Part shown: piece by piece, positions 8,319 to 15,802 of the stretch
Position numbering within the stretch: position 1 is the first letter of the stretch
Layout of the letters: every line of letters begins with the position of its first letter
From: JAAFIP01 sp043774625
Lineage (GTDB): Bacteria > Pseudomonadota > Gammaproteobacteria > Burkholderiales > Burkholderiaceae_C
NCBI GenBank assembly: GCA_043774625.1
Contig: JAYVTG010000118.1
Span: 1 to 49,963 of the forward strand
Length of the DNA stretch: 49,963 bases
Direction of reading: 5' to 3'
Translations under genes and position numbers: made by a program
The notes under the pieces: model-generated
What the model was told of the DNA's origin: nothing
What the model saw: only the letters and a program-made list of their open reading frames with translations
The model's database searches: none

Positions 8319-9272
8319 CTAGACTGTTGCGCCCGCGTTCGGATCGTTGGGGTCTTCGTCTTTTTTCTGCGCCGATTTGATCAAATCTTCCCGTTTGATG
8401 CCCAGCCACATGGCGATGGCGGCGGCCACAAAGACCGAGGAATAAATACCGAACAAGATGCCGATAGTGAGCGCCAGCGCAAAATAAAACAGGGTAGGGC
8501 CACCGAACAACAACATGGACAGCACCATGATTTGCGTGGAACCGTGGGTGATGATGGTGCGGCTAATTGTTGATGTGATGGCGTTGTCGATGATTTGCAC
8601 CGTGTCCATCTTGCGGTAGCGGCGGAAATTCTCGCGGATTCGGTCAAAAATCACCACCGATTCGTTGACCGAATAACCGAGCACGGCCAGCACGGCGGCC
8701 AGCACCGAGAGCGAAAACTCCCACTGGAAGAAGGCAAAAAAGCCCAAAATGATGATCACGTCGTGCAAGTTGGCAACGATGGCCGATACGGCGTATTTCC
8801 ATTCGAAGCGGACGGCCAGATACAGCATGATGCCCACCACTACCATGGCCAGGGCTTTGAGGCCGTCGGTGGCCAGTTCTTCGCCCACCTGGGGGCCAAC
8901 GAATTCTGTGCGGCGCAAGGTAGCACCACTGTCGGAGGTTTTCAGGGCTGCCAGTACTTTGTCGCTCTGCTGGGCCGAGCTAACGCCTTTTTGCGCAGGC
9001 AGGCGGATCATCACGTCGCGTGAGCTACCAAAGTTTTGCACCTGCACGTCGGTAAAGCCCTGTGCGGCCACCACAGCGCGCACTTTTTCCAGATCAGCGG
9101 GTTGGCTGTAGCTGACCTCCATCACGGTGCCGCCAGTGAATTCGACCGACAAATGCAGGCCACGGCTGAACAGGAAAAAGACAGCTGCCAAAAAGGTAAT
9201 CAAAGACACGGCGTTGAAAATCAACGCATGGCGCATAAAGGGGATGTCTTTGCGGATTTTGAAGAATTCCAT
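8319..9272 (-). CDS. secF: Protein translocase subunit SecF
   Basis: Inner-membrane subunit of the SecDF complex, which uses the proton gradient to help pull proteins out of SecYEG. Its 317 residues match SecF: a first membrane segment (about 16-36), the periplasmic P1-like domain starting at VEFTGGTVMEV, then five membrane segments. Family signatures include GYSVNESVVIFDRIREN and NQTISRTI-like TSTISRTIITHG. It lies 12 bp downstream of secD, so the two are co-transcribed. Confidence 0.97.
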   Translation of the reverse strand: MEFFKIRKDIPFMRHALIFNAVSLITFLAAVFFLFSRGLHLSVEFTGGTVMEVSYSQPADLEKVRAVVAAQGFTDVQVQNFGSSRDVMIRLPAQKGVSSAQQSDKVLAALKTSDSGATLRRTEFVGPQVGEELATDGLKALAMVVVGIMLYLAVRFEWKYAVSAIVANLHDVIIILGFFAFFQWEFSLSVLAAVLAVLGYSVNESVVIFDRIRENFRRYRKMDTVQIIDNAITSTISRTIITHGSTQIMVLSMLLFGGPTLFYFALALTIGILFGIYSSVFVAAAIAMWLGIKREDLIKSAQKKDEDPNDPNAGATV

Positions 9273-9284
9273 GGTGCTTGTGCC

Positions 9285-11270
9285 TTATTTTTTCGATTTT
9301 TTAGTGGGTTTTGAGCTGTTAGCCAGCGTGGAATCTGCGCGAGCAGCTACTGTTTTAATAGCATCTTCTAGATCACCATCAGCTGGCAATGCCATCGACC
9401 CACCCGCCGCCGCGCCCGCTGGCTTCCACACTGTGCCAATGGACACGCTCTTGAGCTTCTTTTGCCGACCATAGAGCAGGTTGACCAAACCGCGTGAGAA
9501 GAACACCGCCGAGAACATGCTGGTCAAAATGCCGATGCAGTGCACGATGGCAAAGCCCCGCACGGGGCCAGAGCCAAACGCCAACAGGGCCAAACCGGCA
9601 ATCAAGGTCGTGATGTTCGAATCCAAAATCGTCGCCCATGCGCGGTCGTAACCGGCATGGATGGCTGCCTGTGGTGATGCCCCGTTACGCAATTCTTCGC
9701 GTACCCGCTCGTTGATCAGCACGTTTGAGTCAATGGCCATACCCAGTGCCAGGGCCATAGCGGCCATGCCGGGCAGTGTGAGGGTGGCTTGCAACATGGA
9801 CAACACCGACACCAGCATGAATAAATTCACCGCCAATGCCAGGCTGGAGAACATGCCAAAGACCATGTAGTAAATGCACATGAAAGCGCAAATAACCAAA
9901 AACCCATAGGTCACACTTTGGAAGCCTTTTTGAATGTTTTCTGCACCCAGGCTGGGGCCAATGGTGCGCTCTTCTACGATTTCCATCGGTGCAGCGAGTG
10001 AACCTGCACGCAGCAAGAGCGACGTGTCGTTGGCTTCTGTGGTGGTCATGCGGCCCGAAATCTGCACACGGCCACCACCAATTTCGCTGCGGATCACCGG
10101 GGCGGTCACCACCTCGCCCTTGCCTTTTTCAAACAAGATAATCGCCATGCGCTTGCCGATGCTCTCACGGGTTACGTCTTTGAAAATGCGTGAGCCTTTT
10201 GCGTCCAGCGACAGGTTGACCGTCGGTTCCTGCGTCTGGCTGTCAAAACCCGGTTGTGCATCGGTCAGGTTTTCACCGGTCAGAATCACCTGTTTTTTGA
10301 CGATCACCGCTTGCTGGTTTTTGTCCAGATAACGCTCTGCACCAAAGGGCACGCTGCCTTGACCACGCTCTGCAGCTACGCCTTCAGACGACTCGTCCAC
10401 CATGCGCAATTCCAGCGTGGCGGTGCGGCCCAGAATGTCTTTGGCCTTGGCTGTGTCTTGTACGCCTGGCAGTTGCACGACGATGCGGTCCAGGCCTTGC
10501 TGCTGAATCACCGGCTCAGACACGCCCAGCTCGTTGATGCGGTTGTGCAGCGTGGTCATGTTTTGCTTTAAGGCCTGCTCTTGCACTTTGCGCGCGGCCT
10601 CGGGCTTGATGGTGGCGGTGAGCTTGTAGTCGGTGCCGTCGGGTACGTCTACCGTTTGCAGGTCGGTAAACTGGTCGGCGAAAATACGTTTGGCTGCGTC
10701 CAGTGCGGCCGTGTCGCGAAATTTCACTTCAATCGCCTGGCCGTTGCGTGTAATGCCGATGTGGCGCACGTTTTTCTCGCGCAGGGTGCTGCGGATGTCG
10801 CCAGACAATGATTCGGCCTTTTTGGTCAATGCCGCCTGCATGTCCACCTGCAGCATGAAGTGCACGCCGCCGCGCAAGTCCAGGCCCAGATACATGGGGA
10901 AGGCATGCAAAGCCGACAGCCAGGCCGGAGAGCGCGACAGCAAATTGAGCGCCACAACGTAGGGCGGGTTGCTGGGGTCTGGGTTGAGCGCTTTTTGAAT
11001 AACGTCTTTCGCTTTGAGCTGTGTTTCGCCATCATCAAAGCGCGCTTTAACCGAGTTTGCATCCAAAGTGATAGCTGTTGGCGCAATGTTGGCGCTGGCT
11101 AGCGCCTCTTTTACCCGTTCTTGCGTGGTGCTGTCTACCTTGACGGTGGCTTTGCCACTGGACACTTGCACAGCCGGGGCTTCGCCAAAAAAGTTGGGCA
11201 GCGTGTACAGGGCCGAGATGACCAACACCGCCGCGATGACGATATATTTCCATAATGCGTAGCGATTCAT
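9285..11270 (-). CDS. secD: Protein translocase subunit SecD
   Basis: Large subunit of SecDF, 661 residues. It begins with a membrane segment (about 9-26), has the signature DLRGGVHFMLQVD near residue 130, a large periplasmic domain, and a C-terminal five-helix membrane block with GMAIDSNVLINERVREE. It follows yajC on the same strand, the usual yajC-secD-secF order. Two dispersed repeats are read in frame. One lies in the N-terminal periplasmic part (11066-11104, around LASANIAPTAITL). The other is at the extreme C-terminus (9320-9363, TVAARADSTLANSS), which ends with a Lys-rich tail. The C-terminal copy lies beyond the last helix and lengthens the cytoplasmic tail. Confidence 0.97.
   Translation of the reverse strand: MNRYALWKYIVIAAVLVISALYTLPNFFGEAPAVQVSSGKATVKVDSTTQERVKEALASANIAPTAITLDANSVKARFDDGETQLKAKDVIQKALNPDPSNPPYVVALNLLSRSPAWLSALHAFPMYLGLDLRGGVHFMLQVDMQAALTKKAESLSGDIRSTLREKNVRHIGITRNGQAIEVKFRDTAALDAAKRIFADQFTDLQTVDVPDGTDYKLTATIKPEAARKVQEQALKQNMTTLHNRINELGVSEPVIQQQGLDRIVVQLPGVQDTAKAKDILGRTATLELRMVDESSEGVAAERGQGSVPFGAERYLDKNQQAVIVKKQVILTGENLTDAQPGFDSQTQEPTVNLSLDAKGSRIFKDVTRESIGKRMAIILFEKGKGEVVTAPVIRSEIGGGRVQISGRMTTTEANDTSLLLRAGSLAAPMEIVEERTIGPSLGAENIQKGFQSVTYGFLVICAFMCIYYMVFGMFSSLALAVNLFMLVSVLSMLQATLTLPGMAAMALALGMAIDSNVLINERVREELRNGASPQAAIHAGYDRAWATILDSNITTLIAGLALLAFGSGPVRGFAIVHCIGILTSMFSAVFFSRGLVNLLYGRQKKLKSVSIGTVWKPAGAAAGGSMALPADGDLEDAIKTVAARADSTLANSSKPTKKSKK
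9320..9363 (-). repeat. Dispersed AT-core repeat at the 3' end of secD
   Basis: The minus strand reads ATGCTATTAAAACAGTAGCTG then CTCGCGCAGATTCCACGCTGGCT. It is translated as AIKTVAARADSTLA, about 13 codons before the secD stop. Confidence 0.85.
11066..11104 (+). repeat. Dispersed AT-core repeat inside the 5' part of secD
   Basis: The plus strand reads AAAGTGATAGCTGTTGGCGC then AATGTTGGCGCTGGCTAG, a partial copy lacking the left half of the AT dyad. It runs against secD and is translated there as LASANIAPTAITL. The similarity is lower than for other copies. Confidence 0.55.
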
Positions 11271-11404
11271 AGGGTTTAACTCAGCTCAATTTGCTGCCAA
11301 AACGGCTCATTCTTTAACGACTACGGCGAGCTGGTGGGCTCGCCGTTTAACTTTCTGTGCCACATGCGGCGTAGCTGTTTGTACACGCAGTGCAGACAAC
11401 TTGT

Positions 11405-11740
11405 TTACTTGACCGTGCCCTTGGGCAGCACTTGCACTACCGCTGTGCGCTGCACCTGCACTTCGACGCCTTGCGCCAGTTCTACGCTCAGGTAGCTGTC
11501 GCCCAGCTTGGTGACCTTGCCGATCAAGCCACCTGCGGTGGCCACTTCGTCGCCCTTGGCCAGCGCGTCGATCATGGACTTGGCTTCTTTTTGGCGCTTC
11601 ATTTGGGGGCGAATCATGACGAAGTACAGCACCACGAACATGAGCGCCAGGGGCAGCATGCCGGTCAGGGAAGACATCATGTCAGTGCCACCGACTGCGG
11701 CTGCGGGGGCGGTTTGGGCAAAGGCGGAAGAAATAAACAC
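11405..11740 (-). CDS. yajC: Preprotein translocase accessory subunit YajC
   Basis: Small single-pass membrane protein that associates with SecDF. Its 111 residues include one hydrophobic segment (MLPLALMFVVLYFVMI), the conserved IRPQMKRQKE just after it, and GDEVATAGGLIGKV in the cytoplasmic domain. The start is taken as GTG at 11740 (reads MFISSAFAQ), because GGAG lies eight bases upstream. A TTG at 11761 is also in frame but has no such site. It is first in the yajC-secD-secF run; no tgt or queA gene lies upstream. Confidence 0.94.
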   Translation of the reverse strand: MFISSAFAQTAPAAAVGGTDMMSSLTGMLPLALMFVVLYFVMIRPQMKRQKEAKSMIDALAKGDEVATAGGLIGKVTKLGDSYLSVELAQGVEVQVQRTAVVQVLPKGTVK

Positions 11741-11790
11741 GGTAGGGGCTCCAAATATCAAACGGTTAGCTAGAAGCTATTTAAGGGCCG

Positions 11791-11807
11791 CCTTGTGAAC
11801 CACAAGG
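11791..11807. other. Stem-loop between the Lrp gene and yajC
   Basis: A perfect 7-bp stem CCTTGTG/CACAAGG with a 3-base loop lies in the 135-bp gap upstream of yajC, with an outer partial pairing of CGCCTT with AAGGCG. There is no T-run. It may lie in the yajC leader or mark the end of the Lrp-type gene transcript. Confidence 0.35.
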
Positions 11808-11875
11808 GTTACATAAGGCGTAACCTTTGATTGTATGCGGCTGGGGGCAGGGCCGGATTTTCGTTGGTATAGCTA

Positions 11876-12301
11876 CTAAGACAGCCGATACGTCTCCAGA
11901 TGGATGCTCGTCTCGGTATTGCTGATGCCTTTGAGCAAGCGGATACGTTCCAGCACCTTGCCCAGTTGCTGCAAATTCTCGGCCCGCAGCTCGGCCAACA
12001 AGTCCCAGCGGCCATTGGTGTCGTGCAAGGTGGCCACGCCCGGTTCGCCCAGCAGGCTGGCAATCACGGCGCGGGTTTGGTTGCCTTCTACGGCAATGCT
12101 CATCCAGGCCTTGATCTCGTTGCGCTGCGCATCGGGGCGCAGGCGCACGGTGTAGCCGACGATGATGCCAGCGGCCTCCAGCTTGGCGATGCGGTTGGTC
12201 ACCGTGCCGCGCGACGTGCCCAGTTTGTGGGCCAGCGTGGCAATGCTGGTGCGCGCGTCCTGGCGCAGAAGGGAGATGAGTTGGTGGTCGGTTTCGTCCA
12301 T
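11876..12301 (-). CDS. Lrp/AsnC-family transcriptional regulator
   Basis: A 141-residue Lrp/AsnC protein: an N-terminal helix-turn-helix (LISLLRQDARTSIATLAHKL then TSRGTVTNRIAKLEAAGII) followed by the RAM effector-binding domain with GRWDLLAEL. It is divergent from ornithine cyclodeaminase and arginase, so it probably controls those genes in response to arginine, ornithine or a related amino acid. An inverted repeat directly upstream of its start (12310-12331) is a candidate binding site. The target is inferred from position. Confidence 0.9.
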   Translation of the reverse strand: MDETDHQLISLLRQDARTSIATLAHKLGTSRGTVTNRIAKLEAAGIIVGYTVRLRPDAQRNEIKAWMSIAVEGNQTRAVIASLLGEPGVATLHDTNGRWDLLAELRAENLQQLGKVLERIRLLKGISNTETSIHLETYRLS

Positions 12302-12309
12302 TTTGTCAT

Positions 12310-12331
12310 TTTGGCAATTTATTATGCCAAA
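12310..12331. promoter_or_regulatory. Candidate Lrp-type operator upstream of the cyclodeaminase gene
   Basis: A perfect inverted repeat TTTGGCA-N8-TGCCAAA sits 8 bp upstream of the Lrp-type gene start, in the AT-rich divergent gap. The flanking bases extend the symmetry with one mismatch. Its position suits both autoregulation and control of the divergent genes. Confidence 0.5.
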
Positions 12332-12434
12332 TTGCTAAATATTTATGTAAATGCTAGCAATATTGGCTATTTCAATTGACTTGCCAACCTTGCACACTAG
12401 CTTGATGACTCTGTCTAACCATTCAAAAGCTACC

Positions 12435-13637
12435 ATGAATACGCTACGCGCCATTGAAAAAGCTCCCCAAAACGCTCCTAACAACGCCCTCGTTAGCGCG
12501 CTGACCCGCGGCCCGCCCTCTGCCACGCTCAGCACCCTATTTTTAAGCGCACACGATGTCGCACAACTGCTCACATCCGTTGGGCTACCCCAGGCTTTGC
12601 AGGGCATGGCCGCCTATATCCAGCAAGACTTTTTGCGCTGGAAGAGTTTTGACAAAAGCGCCCGCGTGGCCGCGCATTCAGCCCACGGCGTGATCGAGCT
12701 GATGCCGATTGCCGACGACAAAACCTTCACTTTCAAATACGTCAACGGACACCCCCAAAACACGGCACAGGGTTTACCCACCGTGATGGCGTTTGGCGTG
12801 CTGGCCGACGTGCCCACGGGCATGCCGCTGCTCATCAGTGAGCTGACCTTGACCACCGCCTTGCGCACTGCTGCTACATCTGCAATAGCAGCCCGCGCAT
12901 TGGCACGGCCCGATAGCCGCGTGATGGCCCTGATTGGCAACGGCGCACAAAGTGAGTTTCAGGCGCTAGCCTTTCACCATCTAATCGGCATTGAAGAGAT
13001 TCGCCTGTTTGACATAGACCTGCAAGCTACCGCCAAACTCGTACGTAATTTGCGTACCAACCCTGACGCTGAAGGCCTGAAAATTACCGTATGCACCAGC
13101 ACGGCAGACGCTCTGCGCGGGGCCGATATGGTGACCACCATCACAGCCGACAAAACCAACGCCACCATCATCACGCCCGACATGCTGGAGGCGGGCATGC
13201 ACATCAACGCCGTGGGCGGCGATTGCCCGGGCAAGACGGAAATTCACCCCGACGTGATGCGCGCAGCTAAAGTGTTTGTGGAATACGAGCTGCAAACGCG
13301 TATCGAGGGTGACTTGCAACAAATGAGTGCAGACTTTGCCGTGACCGAGTTGTGGAGCGTTTTGGCAGGCCAGGCCACAGGCCGCGACAACGCAAGCCAA
13401 ATCACCCTGTTTGACTCGGTAGGTTTTGCGCTGGAAGATTTTTCTGCCCTGCGCTATGTGCGCGACCTGGCTTTGGCACATGGCACTGGCATGCCGATTG
13501 ATTTGATCCCGCAATTGCAAGACCCGAAAGACTTGTACCAGCTCGTCAAGCCCGCAGCCAGTGCACACCCCAGCGCCACTACCCCCAGCAGGCAAAAGCC
13601 CACAAAAACAGCGCAAGCCGATATAGTGTCGGCATGA
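12435..13637 (+). CDS. Ornithine cyclodeaminase
   Basis: Converts L-ornithine to L-proline and ammonia using bound NAD+. Motifs of the OCD/mu-crystallin family are present: DKSARVAAHSAHGVIELMP, KYVNGHP, ELTLTTALRTAATSAIAARAL, the nucleotide-binding segment MALIGNGAQSEFQALAF, and INAVGGDCPGKTE. The homologous region starts near LFLSAHDV, so the true start is uncertain. ATG 12435 is the nearest ATG and gives 400 residues; ATGs at 12405 and 12351 are in frame. The stop overlaps the arginase start (ATGATGA), so the pair is coupled. The segment TSAIAARALAR resembles repeat-derived peptides elsewhere but is a native family motif. Confidence 0.9.
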   Translation: MNTLRAIEKAPQNAPNNALVSALTRGPPSATLSTLFLSAHDVAQLLTSVGLPQALQGMAAYIQQDFLRWKSFDKSARVAAHSAHGVIELMPIADDKTFTFKYVNGHPQNTAQGLPTVMAFGVLADVPTGMPLLISELTLTTALRTAATSAIAARALARPDSRVMALIGNGAQSEFQALAFHHLIGIEEIRLFDIDLQATAKLVRNLRTNPDAEGLKITVCTSTADALRGADMVTTITADKTNATIITPDMLEAGMHINAVGGDCPGKTEIHPDVMRAAKVFVEYELQTRIEGDLQQMSADFAVTELWSVLAGQATGRDNASQITLFDSVGFALEDFSALRYVRDLALAHGTGMPIDLIPQLQDPKDLYQLVKPAASAHPSATTPSRQKPTKTAQADIVSA

Positions 13638-14584
13638 TGACTGCCGCTACTGCCAAAACGCCACACCCCGTCAGCCTGATAGGCGTGCCGACCGACATAG
13701 GCGCTGGCACGCGCGGTGCCAGCATGGGGCCCGAGGCGCTGCGTGTGGCTGGCATTGCACCATCCATCGCGCTGTTTGGCATCGACGTGCGCGACTGCGG
13801 CAATCTGCAAGGCCCGGTCAACCCGTGGCAAAGCGCGGTCAACGGCTTTCGACATTTGCAAGAAGTGGCGCAGTGGAACCGAACGCTTCACGACGCGGTG
13901 TACGCTGAACTGCAAGACAAGCGCCTGCCCATCATGCTGGGCGGCGACCATAGTTTGGCCATTGGCTCGATCAGCGCCGTGTCCAAATACTGCAAGGCGC
14001 AAGGTAAAAAACTGCGCGTGCTGTGGTTTGACGCGCATGCGGACTTCAACACCGCCACCCTCACGCCCAGCGGCAACATCCACGGCATGCCGGTGGCCTG
14101 CCTGTGCGGACACGGGCCTGTTGAACTGGTAGAAATTGGCAGTTTTAGCAAAGACAACCCCGCCTTAAAAGCCAAAGAGATTCGCCAGATCGGCATTCGC
14201 AGTGTGGACGCAGGCGAGAAAAAACTCGTGCACGACATGGGCATTGAAGTGTTTGACATGCGCTACATCGACGAGATGGGCATGCGCCATGCGATGGAAC
14301 TGGCGCTGGCTTTGGTAGACGCCCACACGCATTTGCATGTGAGCCTAGATGTGGACTTTTTAGACCCAACAATAGCCCCCGGTGTGGGCACCACGGTGCG
14401 CGGCGGGCCCACGTACCGCGAGGCGCAGTTGTGCATGGAAATGATTGCCGACACGGGGCGCATGCGCTCACTGGATATTGTGGAACTGAACCCCGCGTTT
14501 GACATTCGCAACCGCACGGCAGAGCTAGCCGTGGATCTGGTGGAGAGCTTGTTTGGCAAGAGCACCTTGATGAGGCAGGTTTAG
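13634..14584 (+). CDS. Arginase
   Basis: Hydrolyses L-arginine to ornithine and urea with a binuclear Mn centre. The ureohydrolase metal motifs are all visible: GGDHSLAIG, WFDAHADFNT and SLDVDFLDP, plus HGMPVA. GVPTDIGAGTRGASMGPEALR at the N-terminus is typical of arginase proper, as is the length of 316 residues. ATG 13634 and ATG 13637 are adjacent; the first overlaps the cyclodeaminase stop. With that gene it forms a two-step route from arginine to proline, which PutA (4 kb downstream) can oxidise. Confidence 0.93.
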   Translation: MMTAATAKTPHPVSLIGVPTDIGAGTRGASMGPEALRVAGIAPSIALFGIDVRDCGNLQGPVNPWQSAVNGFRHLQEVAQWNRTLHDAVYAELQDKRLPIMLGGDHSLAIGSISAVSKYCKAQGKKLRVLWFDAHADFNTATLTPSGNIHGMPVACLCGHGPVELVEIGSFSKDNPALKAKEIRQIGIRSVDAGEKKLVHDMGIEVFDMRYIDEMGMRHAMELALALVDAHTHLHVSLDVDFLDPTIAPGVGTTVRGGPTYREAQLCMEMIADTGRMRSLDIVELNPAFDIRNRTAELAVDLVESLFGKSTLMRQV

Positions 14585-14606
14585 TTCTCCCGTTAACGAC
14601 ACCCTC

Positions 14607-14636
14607 AGTACAAACACCCGGTTTAGTACAAACACC
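14607..14636 (+). repeat. 12-bp direct repeat upstream of the broken tctC gene
   Basis: AGTACAAACACC occurs twice, at 14607 and 14625, 18 bp apart, in the gap between arginase and the Bug-type gene. It could be a regulator-binding pair or a small duplication. Confidence 0.4.
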
Positions 14637-14658
14637 AGCGATTCGCTTCGTCTTTCTC

Positions 14659-14695
14659 GCTTCCAATAGCGTTGTCCGTTATATCTATTGGAAGC
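14659..14695 (+). promoter_or_regulatory. 11-bp perfect inverted repeat over the tctC ribosome binding region
   Basis: GCTTCCAATAG (14659-14669) and CTATTGGAAGC (14685-14695) are exact complements with a 15-base spacer. They end four bases before the ATG at 14700. The right arm contains the only ribosome-binding-like sequence (GGAAG), so the RNA hairpin would mask it. A DNA operator is the alternative. Confidence 0.5.
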
Positions 14696-14699
14696 CACC

Positions 14700-15685
14700 A
14701 TGCAACTGCTCAAAAAACTCCCCGCATTCATTGCGCCTCTGCTACTGGCCAGCGCTGCCCTGGCGCAAAGCTATCCGGCAAAACTCGTCACACTGATGGT
14801 GCCTTACCCGGCGGGTGGTTTGTCTGACATGATTGCGCGCCGAGTGAACGTGGCCTTGGGCAAGGCGTTGGGCCAGCCCGTCATTGTTGAAAATCTGGGC
14901 GGCGCTGGCGGTGCCATTGCAGCGCAAAAAGTGCTCAACACTCCGTCCGACGGGTACTATATTTTTCAAGGCTCCCCCAACGAACTGATTCTGGCTCCGC
15001 TGGCCAATGCATCGGTCAAGTTCAAAACCGAAGACTTTCGCCAAGTGCAGCGCATTGCCTTGGCACCCATGGCCATCATGGCGCGGCCTGACTTTGCGGC
15101 CAATACCGCAGACGAACTGGCCGCCTACGCCGCCAAGTCAGCCAAAGAGGGCAAGCCCCCATGACCCACGGCAGCGTGGGCACGGGTTCGTTCTATCACC
15201 TGCTGGGCGAACAAATGTCCAAAACTCTTAACGTACCCATGACCCATGTGCCATACAAGGGCGGGGCCGATGTGATCAAAGACTTGCTCGGTAGCCAGAT
15301 CGACATTTTTATTTCGCCCTATGGTGCGCCGCAGGTCGAGTTGGCCAAGCAAAACAAGATCAAGTTTGTAGCGGCACTCACACCGCAGCGTCAGGCTCTG
15401 GTGCCACAAATGCCCAGCGTCGATGAAAGCAAGGCGCTCAAGGGTTTTTTGTACACCATTGGTACCGGTTATTTTGTGAAAAAAGATACGCCCGAGCCGG
15501 TTGTGCAAGCCTTGTACAAGGCTTTGAATCAGGTACTGACTGACCCTGAGGTGCGCAGTGGTTTGATTGCTTTGGGTTCTGAAATGGCCGCCCCACAAAC
15601 GCTGGATGGCGCTGACAAAGCCTTTGCTGCCGAGGCAGCGCAGTTTCGCGCAATTGCCAAGTCCATCAACTTGCAGCTAGTCCGC
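14700..15685 (+). pseudogene. Bug/TctC-family solute-binding protein, frameshifted and without its own stop
   Basis: Encodes a periplasmic binding protein of the tripartite tricarboxylate transporter type. It has a signal peptide (LLKKLPAFIAPLLLASAALA), the Bug motifs YPAGGLSDMIAR and VENLGGAGGAIAA, then, in another frame, MTHVPYKGGADVIKDLLGSQID. The first frame stops at 15162-15164 right after a run of five C (AAG CCC CCA TGA). One extra C would restore AAG CCC CCC ATG ACC and continue the family sequence. The continued frame has no stop at the expected family end near 15680 and runs on into eptA. Together the two parts make about 326 residues, normal for the family. A sequencing error in the C-run cannot be excluded. 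No membrane partners (TctA/TctB) are nearby, as is usual for Bug proteins. Confidence 0.8.
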
Positions 15686-15802
15686 CTGTACGTGGTCTAT
15701 CCTAGCGATCAGCGCTATACGCTGGGTGAGGGTATTGAGGCGGTGCGTTTTCAGCAGCCATGTAAAATTGCATCTGTCTATCTACTTCGTTGTTACAAAA
15801 AA

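Noticed and set aside
12855..12905. Segment in ornithine cyclodeaminase encoding TSAIAARALAR, similar to the repeat-derived IAARAYSTLA peptides
   Set aside because: RTAAxSAxAAR is a native motif of the cyclodeaminase family, and the DNA lacks the AT dyad and the CGCTGGCT end of the repeat.
15150..15165. Programmed frameshift at AAG CCC CCA TGA in the tctC-type gene
   Set aside because: The site is not a standard slippery heptamer, no stimulatory structure is evident, and the family does not use frameshifting. A one-base deletion or sequencing error in the C-run is simpler.
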